From an uncultured Bacteroides sp. (GTDB lineage: Bacteria > Bacteroidota > Bacteroidia > Bacteroidales > UBA932), in contig CAMCGB010000006.1 in NCBI GenBank assembly GCA_945874355.1, positions 62,001-126,000 on the forward strand: a stretch of 64,000 nt of DNA, read 5' to 3'. Both the position numbers and the translations under genes were made by a program. The notes below the pieces were generated by a model. That model ran no database searches. It saw only the letters and a program-made list of their open reading frames with translations, and was not told the DNA's origin. Every line of letters starts with the position of its first letter. The first letter of the stretch is position 1. Below are positions 20,490 through 27,395 of the stretch, one piece after another.

Positions 20490-20552
20490 TTATTTCGAGA
20501 GCTGTCGCAGCCCTTTGTCATTTCGAGCGACCGCAGGGAGCCGAGAAATCTA
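20490..20552. repeat. Partial copy of a palindromic interspersed repeat
   Basis: It contains CCCTTTGTCATTTCG (20511-20525), identical to two stretches in the larger cluster at 33102-33286, and ends in GAGAAATCTA (20543-20552), identical to that cluster's right end. The final CTA is, on the minus strand, the TAG stop codon of pth. Confidence 0.75.
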
Positions 20553-21149
20553 ATCCGCTTGTGCCTCCTTGGCGGCGGGTTTGCTGTTCAGCTGGGTCAT
20601 TGCCTTCTGGGCTCCGACCAGAGCCCAGGTCTTGACGGCCGGGATGATACGCTCGCTCAACTCGGCGAGCGTTTTCAGCTCTTCGTCAGTGAACTTGCCC
20701 AGAACGAAGCTCACCTGCTCGCCCTTCTCGAAGTCGTGCCCCACACCTACCCTTATGCGGGCATAGCTCTGGGTCCCTATCAGCTCCTCGATATTCCTCA
20801 ATCCGTTATGGCCTCCGTTGCTGCCGGCAGGCCTCATACGCACGCTCCCGAACGGCAGATTCAGGTCGTCGCAGATGACTATCAGATGGCTCTCGTCTAT
20901 GTTGAGCTCACCAAGATAGTATCGCACGGCATTGCCGCTGAGATTCATATAGGTCGAAGGCTTGAGAAGATGAAATTCCCTCCCCTTGAATGAAACGGAG
21001 CACAGGTCTCCGTAGCGCCGGGGAGTAAAAACGGTATTGGATGCCTGAGCCCAGGCATCCAATACAATAAATCCGGCATTGTGTCTGGTCTGCGCGTATT
21101 CGGCACCGATGTTGCCGAGTCCAACGACCAGGAAATCCTTTTCAGACAC
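20550..21149 (-). CDS. pth: Peptidyl-tRNA hydrolase
   Basis: Pth frees tRNA from peptides that dropped off the ribosome. The N-terminus VVGLGNIGAEYAQTRHNAGF carries the catalytic His and the substrate-binding Asn and Tyr; KPSTYMNLSG, DDLNLPFG and the glycine-rich GSNGGHNGLRNI follow in family order. The C-terminal ~20 residues are extra. The start is GTG at 21149, 11 bp after rplY; rplY-pth is a common pairing in bacteria. The TAG stop is provided by the end of an interspersed repeat. Confidence 0.95.
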   Translation of the reverse strand: MSEKDFLVVGLGNIGAEYAQTRHNAGFIVLDAWAQASNTVFTPRRYGDLCSVSFKGREFHLLKPSTYMNLSGNAVRYYLGELNIDESHLIVICDDLNLPFGSVRMRPAGSNGGHNGLRNIEELIGTQSYARIRVGVGHDFEKGEQVSFVLGKFTDEELKTLAELSERIIPAVKTWALVGAQKAMTQLNSKPAAKEAQAD

Positions 21150-21160
21150 TGCTCTTTACT

Positions 21161-21724
21161 TTAGGCGGCTGCAGAGTTGCGGGTAGCCTTCACGCCGCAG
21201 ATGATGGTGTCCTTGTCGGTGATGACGCTAGCGCCCTCTACAACAATCTCACCTGCCTTGATTCTCTGGTTCAGACCGAGCTTGCTGATGTTAACGACAA
21301 CCTTGTCGGGAAGGCTTGAGAGGGGAGCGCAGATGCGTACCTCGCGGCTGGTCTGATAGAACTTACCACCCTGCTGAACACCGACAGCGTGTCCGGTGAT
21401 CTCGATGGGGACATTGATGCATACGGGCTTTGCGTCGCTTACTGCGAGGAAATCCACGTGCAGGCACTCGTCCGTTACAGGATGCCACTGGAGCTCGTGA
21501 AGAATGGCGGTGTAGGTGCTGCCGTTATCGAGAGTCACGTCGATGATGTATGACTTCGGAGTGTTGGTTACGGCCTTGAGAGCCTTTGCGCTGACGGTGA
21601 AAAGTACGTTCTTCTGGTCTGCACCGTAGAGGTTGCAAGGAACGAGACCTTCAGCTCTGAGAGCCTTGAGGGCGGCTTTGCCCATTGACTCGCGGATAGT
21701 TCCGCTGATAGAAAAATGCTGCAT
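21161..21724 (-). CDS. rplY: 50S ribosomal protein bL25 (Ctc form)
   Basis: This 187-residue protein binds 5S rRNA. The N-terminal L25 domain (GKAALKALRAEGLVPCNLYG) is followed by the C-terminal beta domain of the longer CTC/TL5 type, which explains the length compared with the 94-residue E. coli protein. It is first in an operon with pth. The untranslated leader is about 100 bases long and contains two small hairpins, so autoregulation by the protein is plausible but unproven. Confidence 0.95.
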   Translation of the reverse strand: MQHFSISGTIRESMGKAALKALRAEGLVPCNLYGADQKNVLFTVSAKALKAVTNTPKSYIIDVTLDNGSTYTAILHELQWHPVTDECLHVDFLAVSDAKPVCINVPIEITGHAVGVQQGGKFYQTSREVRICAPLSSLPDKVVVNISKLGLNQRIKAGEIVVEGASVITDKDTIICGVKATRNSAAA

Positions 21725-21755
21725 TTGTAATAAAATAAAATGTGTTACTCAAAAT

Positions 21756-21802
21756 GTCCCGTCTGAGGGGACAGTTCCCATTGCACCAAACCGAAACGGT
21801 TT
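21756..21802 (-). promoter_or_regulatory. Structured 5' leader of rplY
   Basis: Two inverted repeats lie in the leader: AAACCG/CGGTTT (21788-21802, 6-bp stem, 3-base loop) and GTCCC/GGGAC (21756-21772, 5-bp stem). The sequence TCAGACGG next to the second stem also occurs in the rplS leader. Confidence 0.4.
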
Positions 21803-21831
21803 ATGAATCATTGCTGACTCAAAAATGCGCG

Positions 21832-21839
21832 CAAAGATA
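21832..21839 (-). promoter_or_regulatory. -7 promoter box for rplY-pth
   Basis: TATCTTTG on the minus strand matches TAnnTTTG and lies 11 bp downstream of the stop codon of the clostripain-like gene. Confidence 0.6.
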
Positions 21840-21850
21840 GTGAAAAACAA

Positions 21851-23089
21851 TTACTTTACCAAACCTGTGGCTGAGTTCCAGGCTAGAGTAGTGTAATAAT
21901 CGTTAAGAATCGAGAAATTCGGGTTGGGAATATAGACTGAAAGCCCGCAGCAGCGCTCCATAGGCACATTGAAAAACGACGGAGTCTCGAAGTGGCAAAG
22001 CACGCACTCCGAAAGCGCGGCATCAAGAGCACTCAGCTCCGTAGCTGTGGCGCCCAATTCGCGGGCAAAATCCCGCAGGTCGAAAAACCAGGCCTTATTG
22101 TCATAGAAATACTTCTGCACCCCGGAGCGGGAGAATGCACCGAAATCGCAGGGATGGCTTTCCAGAATCTTGGTGAATTCAGAGGCGAGAGCGTCCAGCT
22201 TGCGGCAGTCCACCAGCGAAATGGTGGCCGAACGCATATTGCCGCTCTGGGCATCATAAAGTTCGAAATAATCCCTGCATACCTGCTCCAGGTCAGCCTC
22301 CTTGCCGTTCATCAGATTGTAAATCATCGATGAGTACTGGAATCCCATAGTGAGCACCTCTGTGGGGGAGAAGACTATCTTGTCGCACACATCCCTGAGC
22401 TCCCAGGCAACTTCTATCCCTCCGCACAGGCAGGCATCGAAAAGGATATAGTCCATCTTCATAGGGATTGCGGCTGCAAAGTCCTTGAGCTCAATCTCAT
22501 AGACGTTATTCGGAGAGCTCTGGGCCCCTATTGACTTGGTGGCGGGGAAACTGCTCCACTCGCTCTCGCTTCCCTCAATTCCCATCTGGCGGGGCGAGAG
22601 CGACCACTGCTCCGTGCCGGCCCTGTATTGGGGAGGTATCCATCCCGTAGAGTGTGAGGACAGCAGCATAGAATAGCTCTCAGAAGGGAACAACTCTTTC
22701 ACGTCCGACAGCACTGTACGTATACTTTCGGCGCTGGCGCTTATCATTTCGGAGGGGTAAACCTTAAGAGTGTCGATCACACCGATGCCTTCCATACGAT
22801 AGAGCCTCAGCAGGCACGGCGGGTTAGGCGTCAGGTAATCGCCGCTCCGGGCCGTGTTGTGGCAGAAGGCAAGCACGGCCTTGTCCCTTCCGAGCTCGGG
22901 AAGCACTCCGTCCTTGAGCTCCATCAGGTCGTCTTTAAGGTTCAGGCTCAAATTGTTGTACCCAAGACCCATATATACGAACACCTGGCTGAACTCCCCC
23001 TGATAGGGTTCATCCAGCTTGTGGCAGGCAGTGCCCGTAAGTAGAAGCACAAGGGCTGCAATGAGCGAAGTCAGACCTACTTTTTTCAT
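21851..23089 (-). CDS. Clostripain-family (C11) cysteine peptidase lipoprotein
   Basis: The 412-residue protein has a lipoprotein signal with lipobox LTGTAC (Cys22). The clan CD catalytic pair is visible: His146 in MLLSSHSTGW and Cys220 in ILFDACLCGGIEVAWEL. Clostripain-like peptidases cleave after Arg or Lys and are often surface lipoproteins in gut Bacteroidales; self-processing cannot be judged here. The gene stands alone behind its own promoter, divergent from xerD. Active-site residues are complete, so it is probably functional. Confidence 0.9.
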   Translation of the reverse strand: MKKVGLTSLIAALVLLLTGTACHKLDEPYQGEFSQVFVYMGLGYNNLSLNLKDDLMELKDGVLPELGRDKAVLAFCHNTARSGDYLTPNPPCLLRLYRMEGIGVIDTLKVYPSEMISASAESIRTVLSDVKELFPSESYSMLLSSHSTGWIPPQYRAGTEQWSLSPRQMGIEGSESEWSSFPATKSIGAQSSPNNVYEIELKDFAAAIPMKMDYILFDACLCGGIEVAWELRDVCDKIVFSPTEVLTMGFQYSSMIYNLMNGKEADLEQVCRDYFELYDAQSGNMRSATISLVDCRKLDALASEFTKILESHPCDFGAFSRSGVQKYFYDNKAWFFDLRDFARELGATATELSALDAALSECVLCHFETPSFFNVPMERCCGLSVYIPNPNFSILNDYYTTLAWNSATGLVK

Positions 23090-23097
23090 TTCCGATG

Positions 23098-23105
23098 CAA
23101 ATATA
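23098..23105 (-). promoter_or_regulatory. -7 promoter box for the clostripain-like gene
   Basis: TATATTTG on the minus strand, 8 bases before the ATG at 23089; the transcript leader would be very short or absent. Confidence 0.55.
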
Positions 23106-23118
23106 ACAATTCTTTACC

Positions 23119-23126
23119 TATATTTG
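23119..23126 (+). promoter_or_regulatory. -7 promoter box for xerD
   Basis: TATATTTG on the plus strand, 13 bases before the ATG at 23140, divergent from the box at 23098-23105. Confidence 0.55.
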
Positions 23127-23139
23127 CTCTGCACGCGAT

Positions 23140-24006
23140 ATGGACTATCTCAAAGACTACTCTTACTACCTTCGCATCGAAAGGCGTTGCTCTCCGAACA
23201 CGGTCAGCGCCTACTGCTCCGATGTGCAAGCGTTCCTGAACAGCATCCCGAAAAGCGCTTCGGAGTACGAAAGCGCCGATATCGGGCATTATCTGGCCGC
23301 CAAAAGCAAGGAGCTTGACAAACGTTCGCAGGCAAGGGTGCTCAGCTCCCTGCGTTCCTTTTTCAGCTGGACTGTCCTGGAAGGCTGGCGCAAGGATAAT
23401 CCCTGCGATGCAGTGGATGCTCCGAAGATAGGCCGGAAAGTGCCCTCGGTGCTCTCTGTCCAGGAGATTGACAGCATCATAGCCTCGGTGGACCTTTCCA
23501 CTCCCGCAGGTCTGAGGGACCGCGCCATACTGGAAGTCCTGTACGGCTGCGGATTGAGAGTCAGTGAGTTATGTCAGCTGAGGGTGAGCTGCCTGTATTT
23601 CGAGCAGGGCTTTGTGCGCATCATCGGAAAAGGCAACAAAGAGAGGATAGTCCCTCTCGGGCAGATGGCTGCCGACGCTCTGAGGGAGTACCTTGCAGTA
23701 AGGCCCGAGAGTGCGCAGGCCGCTTTCGACGATCTGGTCTTCCTCAACCTCAGGGGCGGGGCTCTCAGCCGGGTGTCGGTCTTCAAAATGGTCAAGCATC
23801 AGGCCCTTATGGCCGGAGTCACCAAGGAAATCTCCCCGCACAGCTTCCGCCACTCCTTTGCCACGCATCTGATAGAAAACGGGGCTGACCTGAGGGTGGT
23901 GCAGGAGATGCTGGGCCACGAGTCCATACTCACCACCGAAATCTACACTCATATAGACAAGAGCACCTGGCAGGCTGACATCCTTGAGCATCACCCGCGG
24001 GGCTGA
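23140..24006 (+). CDS. xerD: Tyrosine recombinase XerD-like
   Basis: The 288-residue recombinase has an N-terminal core-binding (SAM-like) domain to ~residue 90 and a C-terminal catalytic domain with the full set R140, K164, H234, R237, H260 and nucleophile Tyr269 (HSFRHSFATHL; LGHESILTTEIYTHI). This is the chromosome dimer resolution type rather than a phage integrase, judged by length, context and close fit to XerD motifs; XerC cannot be fully excluded. It is a single gene, convergent with the ComEA-like gene (8-bp gap). Confidence 0.9.
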   Translation: MDYLKDYSYYLRIERRCSPNTVSAYCSDVQAFLNSIPKSASEYESADIGHYLAAKSKELDKRSQARVLSSLRSFFSWTVLEGWRKDNPCDAVDAPKIGRKVPSVLSVQEIDSIIASVDLSTPAGLRDRAILEVLYGCGLRVSELCQLRVSCLYFEQGFVRIIGKGNKERIVPLGQMAADALREYLAVRPESAQAAFDDLVFLNLRGGALSRVSVFKMVKHQALMAGVTKEISPHSFRHSFATHLIENGADLRVVQEMLGHESILTTEIYTHIDKSTWQADILEHHPRG

Positions 24007-24014
24007 GCGCGCAG

Positions 24015-24953
24015 TCAGGGCTCTTCGATAACGCAGCGCGAAAGCTTTGCGTATTGCTCCTCAGACAGTATCCCAGCTTTCTCTATCAGACTGATTTTCA
24101 AGCTGTCACGGGGAGTATTATCCCGCAATAGGACTATGGCACGAGCGGCCTGATAGTTGTCGATATAGGGGTGCAGGCGCAGCGAGTCCGCACCCAGCCT
24201 CCAGAGCGGATAGGGCTTCGGACGCGAGCAGCTGATAAGGTCCTGCAGGCCTTCGTAGCGCTCGGAACTGAAGTTATAGATGTCCATCAACTGCTCCTTG
24301 CACGAGTAGCCGCCGAGCCGCGAGCGGAAACTTACCATCCTGGAAGCGAAGTACGGGCCTATGCCGGGAAGGGCGTCGAAAGCGGCCGAGTCCGCCTTGT
24401 TTATGTCCAGCAGAGGGATGTCGATATACTTTTCGAGCCTGCGGTAGAGACTGTCCGAGACCACATACGAAGCCTGGAAGTCGCTCTTTCGGGCGAACCT
24501 GCCGCCTTTCGAGCGGTACGACTCTATCGCCGCGGCCTGCTTCGGGCTCAGTCCAAGTCTTATCAGCTCTTCCACACTGGCTGTGTTTGGATTGAAGCGG
24601 AAACTCTCCACCTTGCGCGTCTGCTCCCTTACCTTCTGCACTGCCGGGCTGTGCTGCGCTTCCCGTCTGACTTCCTGTATTTGCCCAGCGGACCTTGGTT
24701 CCTGCCTGCCTGCCTTATCGGGCCTTTCAGCCGGGGCATATGAATCATGCCCGTTTGTGCCTTCGGAAGGCAAGCCCTGATAGATATACACCGTGTCGGG
24801 ACTGTCCCTCAGGGCTTCGATGCGCAGGATGGCCGCCCTGTTGACAAACAGGGCCGTCTGATAACCTATGACTATGAAAACCAGGGCTATGGCTCCCGCC
24901 CTGAAATAAGGGGAACTCTTGTCAGTCTCTTTCCTGCTCTTGGGGCGTCTCAT
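24015..24953 (-). CDS. ComEA-like helix-hairpin-helix membrane protein
   Basis: The product of about 312 residues has a basic N-terminus, one transmembrane helix (AGAIALVFIVIGYQTALFV) and a periplasmic part with three helix-hairpin-helix units. FNPNTASVEELIRLGLSPKQAAAIESYRSKGG is the first, and DINKADSAAFDALPGIG with YNFSSERYEGL follow. Such proteins bind DNA in natural uptake (ComEA), but in Bacteroidetes the role is unproven. The ATG at 24953 was chosen because the longer frame would overlap rsmI by over 100 bp; the chosen start overlaps it by 32 bp. Confidence 0.8.
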   Translation of the reverse strand: MRRPKSRKETDKSSPYFRAGAIALVFIVIGYQTALFVNRAAILRIEALRDSPDTVYIYQGLPSEGTNGHDSYAPAERPDKAGRQEPRSAGQIQEVRREAQHSPAVQKVREQTRKVESFRFNPNTASVEELIRLGLSPKQAAAIESYRSKGGRFARKSDFQASYVVSDSLYRRLEKYIDIPLLDINKADSAAFDALPGIGPYFASRMVSFRSRLGGYSCKEQLMDIYNFSSERYEGLQDLISCSRPKPYPLWRLGADSLRLHPYIDNYQAARAIVLLRDNTPRDSLKISLIEKAGILSEEQYAKLSRCVIEEP

Positions 24954-25686
24954 AATCCTGCTCCTCATCTGTCCCTTGCCTGTACTTGTTCCTGTGCACC
25001 TTAACCCCCTCGGACGGCAGTCCTGCAAGGGTTAGTACGATTTCGCCTTTCGGCTCTGTAACTGAGAAATGGCCCAGGGCCTGCTCCAATGTGCCCCTGA
25101 AATGCTCCTCGTGCAGTTTTGAAATTTCCCTGGAGACGCAGCATTCCCTCTGCCCTCCGAAGACCTGACAGAACTGCTCGAGCGTCTTGACCAGACGTCG
25201 GGGCGATTCGTAAAAGATCATAGTTCGAGTTTCATTAGTGAGTTTTTCAAGTTCTTTCATTCTGCCCTTTTTCTGCGGAAGGAAGCCTTCGAAGCAGAAA
25301 CGCTCGCAGGGGAGGCCTGACGAGACGATGGCGGGGATGCAGGCAGTGGCTCCGGGAAGGGTGCACACCCTGATGCCTGCACGGGCGCACTCCCGGCTGA
25401 GAAGGAAACCGGGGTCCGAGATGCCCGGAGTGCCGGCGTCACTGACAAGAGCTACGGTAAGCCCCGACGCAATCCTTTCGCAGACCCTCGCGGCGCTCTG
25501 ATGCTCGTTGTACTTGTGGTGTGACTCGAGCCTGGTGGTGATGCCGAAGTGCTTGAACAGCAGGGAAGTGGTGCGGGTGTCCTCGGCCAGCACAAGGTCG
25601 GCCTCCTTCAGGACCTGAACAGCCCTGAAAGTCATATCATCAAGATTCCCGACAGGAGTCGGCACTATGTACAGAATACCCTGCAT
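24922..25686 (-). CDS. rsmI: 16S rRNA C1402 ribose 2'-O-methyltransferase
   Basis: RsmI methylates the ribose of C1402 in the decoding centre. The 254 residues belong to the tetrapyrrole-methylase fold: the N-terminus LYIVPTPVGNLDDMTFRAVQ, then AEDTRTTSLLFKHFGI, SDAGTPGISDPGF and FYESPRRLVKTLE, all RsmI signatures. The C-terminal tail is acidic and overlaps the next gene. First gene of a probable two-gene unit with the ComEA-like gene. Confidence 0.95.
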   Translation of the reverse strand: MQGILYIVPTPVGNLDDMTFRAVQVLKEADLVLAEDTRTTSLLFKHFGITTRLESHHKYNEHQSAARVCERIASGLTVALVSDAGTPGISDPGFLLSRECARAGIRVCTLPGATACIPAIVSSGLPCERFCFEGFLPQKKGRMKELEKLTNETRTMIFYESPRRLVKTLEQFCQVFGGQRECCVSREISKLHEEHFRGTLEQALGHFSVTEPKGEIVLTLAGLPSEGVKVHRNKYRQGTDEEQDYETPQEQERD

Positions 25687-25766
25687 CGCGCTGCTGTTTT
25701 CTCAAAGCTCCAGCTCCGCAAGTCAAAAAGACAAGCTTCCGCTTGCGAAACTAAAGCAATAATTGC

Positions 25767-25774
25767 TATCTTTG
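25767..25774 (+). promoter_or_regulatory. -7 promoter box for tdk
   Basis: TATCTTTG matches TAnnTTTG; a TTG lies 21 bp upstream (25743-25745) at the -33 place. The leader to the ATG at 25831 would be about 50 bases. Confidence 0.6.
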
Positions 25775-25830
25775 CGTCCGGCCTTTGCGCCTAAGCACTT
25801 ATAACCGGTACAACAGTACAAATCTAATCA

Positions 25831-26418
25831 ATGTTTTCTGAAAATCACAAAAAAAACGGCTGCATCGAAGTTGTGTGCGGCTCAATGTTCTCCGGCAAGA
25901 CCGAGGAACTGATACGCAGGATACGTCGCGCCCAGTATGCCAACCTCAGAATAGCCATCTTCAAGCCTGCCATAGACAAGAGATACTCCGATGTCGAGGT
26001 CGTTTCTCACGATCTGCATAAGATCCAGTCCATACCCGTATCCGGCGCCCTCGAAATCTTGGACAAAGTCCCTGAAGGAGTGCAGGTTGTAGGTATAGAC
26101 GAGGCGCAATTCTTCGACGAAAGCCTTGTGCAGGTGTGCAAGAGTCTTGCCGACAGGGGAGTGAGGGTGATAGTGGCCGGCCTCGATATGGACTATAAGG
26201 GAGTGCCTTTCGGACCTATACCCACCCTTATGGCAGTTGCTGAAGATGTACGTAAAGTGCACGCAATCTGCGTGAAGTGCGGAAGCCTCGCCACCTATTC
26301 CCACAGATTGTCAAAGAGCCGCGACCTGGTGCTTCTCGGCGAGAAGGACATCTACGAGCCCTTGTGCCGCGACTGCTTCAACAAAGCTCTTGAGCAGGAA
26401 GAATCCCTGAATGGATAA
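25831..26418 (+). CDS. tdk: Thymidine kinase (type II)
   Basis: The enzyme phosphorylates thymidine in pyrimidine salvage. The 195 residues contain the P-loop [11 protein letters not shown] at ~16-27, the catalytic DEAQFFD at ~90-96, and the zinc-binding cysteines in CVKCGS and CRDCF. Length and motifs match the tetrameric type II enzyme. Its last 8 bases overlap the next gene, suggesting translational coupling. Confidence 0.96.
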   Translation: MFSENHKKNGCIEVVCGSMFSGKTEELIRRIRRAQYANLRIAIFKPAIDKRYSDVEVVSHDLHKIQSIPVSGALEILDKVPEGVQVVGIDEAQFFDESLVQVCKSLADRGVRVIVAGLDMDYKGVPFGPIPTLMAVAEDVRKVHAICVKCGSLATYSHRLSKSRDLVLLGEKDIYEPLCRDCFNKALEQEESLNG

Positions 26419-26983
26419 TCTTCTGACTGTCTATGCCCGCAATTGCAGCGTAAGGCGCATAGACAGAACTCTTTCCGCATCGTTTCTGGATAAGAACCAC
26501 CGCCTGGGCAGCACGGGAGGGAGGTATCACTACGGCCTGTTCGTTGCCCGCAGCACTTCTTCGAATGAGGTGCATCTTTCTGAAGGCGAGCTGGTTGCTG
26601 TGGCAGTGTTCTCAAACGCCCGAAGATGGAAAAGGACCCTAACCAGTGATGGAGTGAGCAGGGAAATTGTCCATAGCTCATACGAATGGATAAGATATGC
26701 TTCTCTGCAAAGCTTAAGGGTCGTCGGCGGGATGGGAAAGCTCCTGGAAGCCTTCATAAACGAGGTGAGGCCTGATGATGTGATGAGCTACGCCGACGCA
26801 GACTATCCCGACAGCGGGCAGAGCTACCTCAAGCTCGGCTTCCGAAGCGAAGGGGAGTGCAGCAGGGCGGGCCGCACCAACATCAAATATCGTCTTCTTC
26901 TCCGCTCTCAATCCTTTCCAGAAGAGAACGCAGGGCAGAGTCATACTCATAGCCCCTCGACAGGGCATAACGAAGCAGTTTGA
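26411..26983 (+). CDS. GNAT/Mom-like putative acyltransferase
   Basis: The 190-residue product has no motif I can assign with certainty. The pattern [42 protein letters not shown] and [19 protein letters not shown] resembles the GNAT-like core of phage Mom-type DNA-modifying proteins and related accessory proteins, in which an S-Y-x-D stretch precedes Y-x-x-L/A-G-F. Substrate unknown. The start overlaps tdk by 8 bp. The last ~33 residues are encoded antisense to recX and look like readthrough of a lost stop codon. Confidence 0.55.
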   Translation: MDNLLTVYARNCSVRRIDRTLSASFLDKNHRLGSTGGRYHYGLFVARSTSSNEVHLSEGELVAVAVFSNARRWKRTLTSDGVSREIVHSSYEWIRYASLQSLRVVGGMGKLLEAFINEVRPDDVMSYADADYPDSGQSYLKLGFRSEGECSRAGRTNIKYRLLLRSQSFPEENAGQSHTHSPSTGHNEAV

Positions 26984-27395
26984 AGCGTGCCTGAGGATCG
27001 TCCTGAAGGCTTTTCCACTTGCTTCGCAGAAGCTTCTCCAGCTTGCTCTCCGCCCTTTCGGAATCAAGGCTCCCAAGGGCTTCTTCAATAGTCTGCCTGT
27101 CTATCTGTTTGGCAAGAAGAGCCTGCGAAATCTTATACGGACCCCAGCCCTGGAGCGAAGACTTTTCCGAAGCGAAAGCCCTGGCGTAGCGCAGACTGTC
27201 CACAAAACCCTCAGCTGTCAGCTCCTCAGTCATCCTGTCTGCAATAGTCCCTATGCTGTCCCGTTCCTCCTCCTGCAGGAGCGAACGAAGGCGGAGTAGC
27301 GCCTTCTGGCGGATTTCCGAAGGGCAGTACTCCCTTCTTGCGCACAGGGCCTGGAGGGAAGAGAGAACTTTCTTGTAGTCATCCTCAGAAATCAT
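26883..27395 (-). CDS. recX: Regulatory protein RecX
   Basis: RecX binds RecA filaments and limits recombination. The 170 residues show three-helix RecX repeats: SEIRQKALLRL, the central ELTAEGFVDSLRYARAFASEKS with GPYKISQALLAKQIDRQTIEEAL, and the C-terminal [22 protein letters not shown]. The start overlaps the patatin gene end by 11 bp (same strand), so it is the distal gene of the rlmN-patatin-recX unit. The recA gene is 3.5 kb away behind its own promoter. Its 3' end overlaps the convergent GNAT-like gene by 101 bp. Confidence 0.9.
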   Translation of the reverse strand: MISEDDYKKVLSSLQALCARREYCPSEIRQKALLRLRSLLQEEERDSIGTIADRMTEELTAEGFVDSLRYARAFASEKSSLQGWGPYKISQALLAKQIDRQTIEEALGSLDSERAESKLEKLLRSKWKSLQDDPQARFKLLRYALSRGYEYDSALRSLLERIESGEEDDI

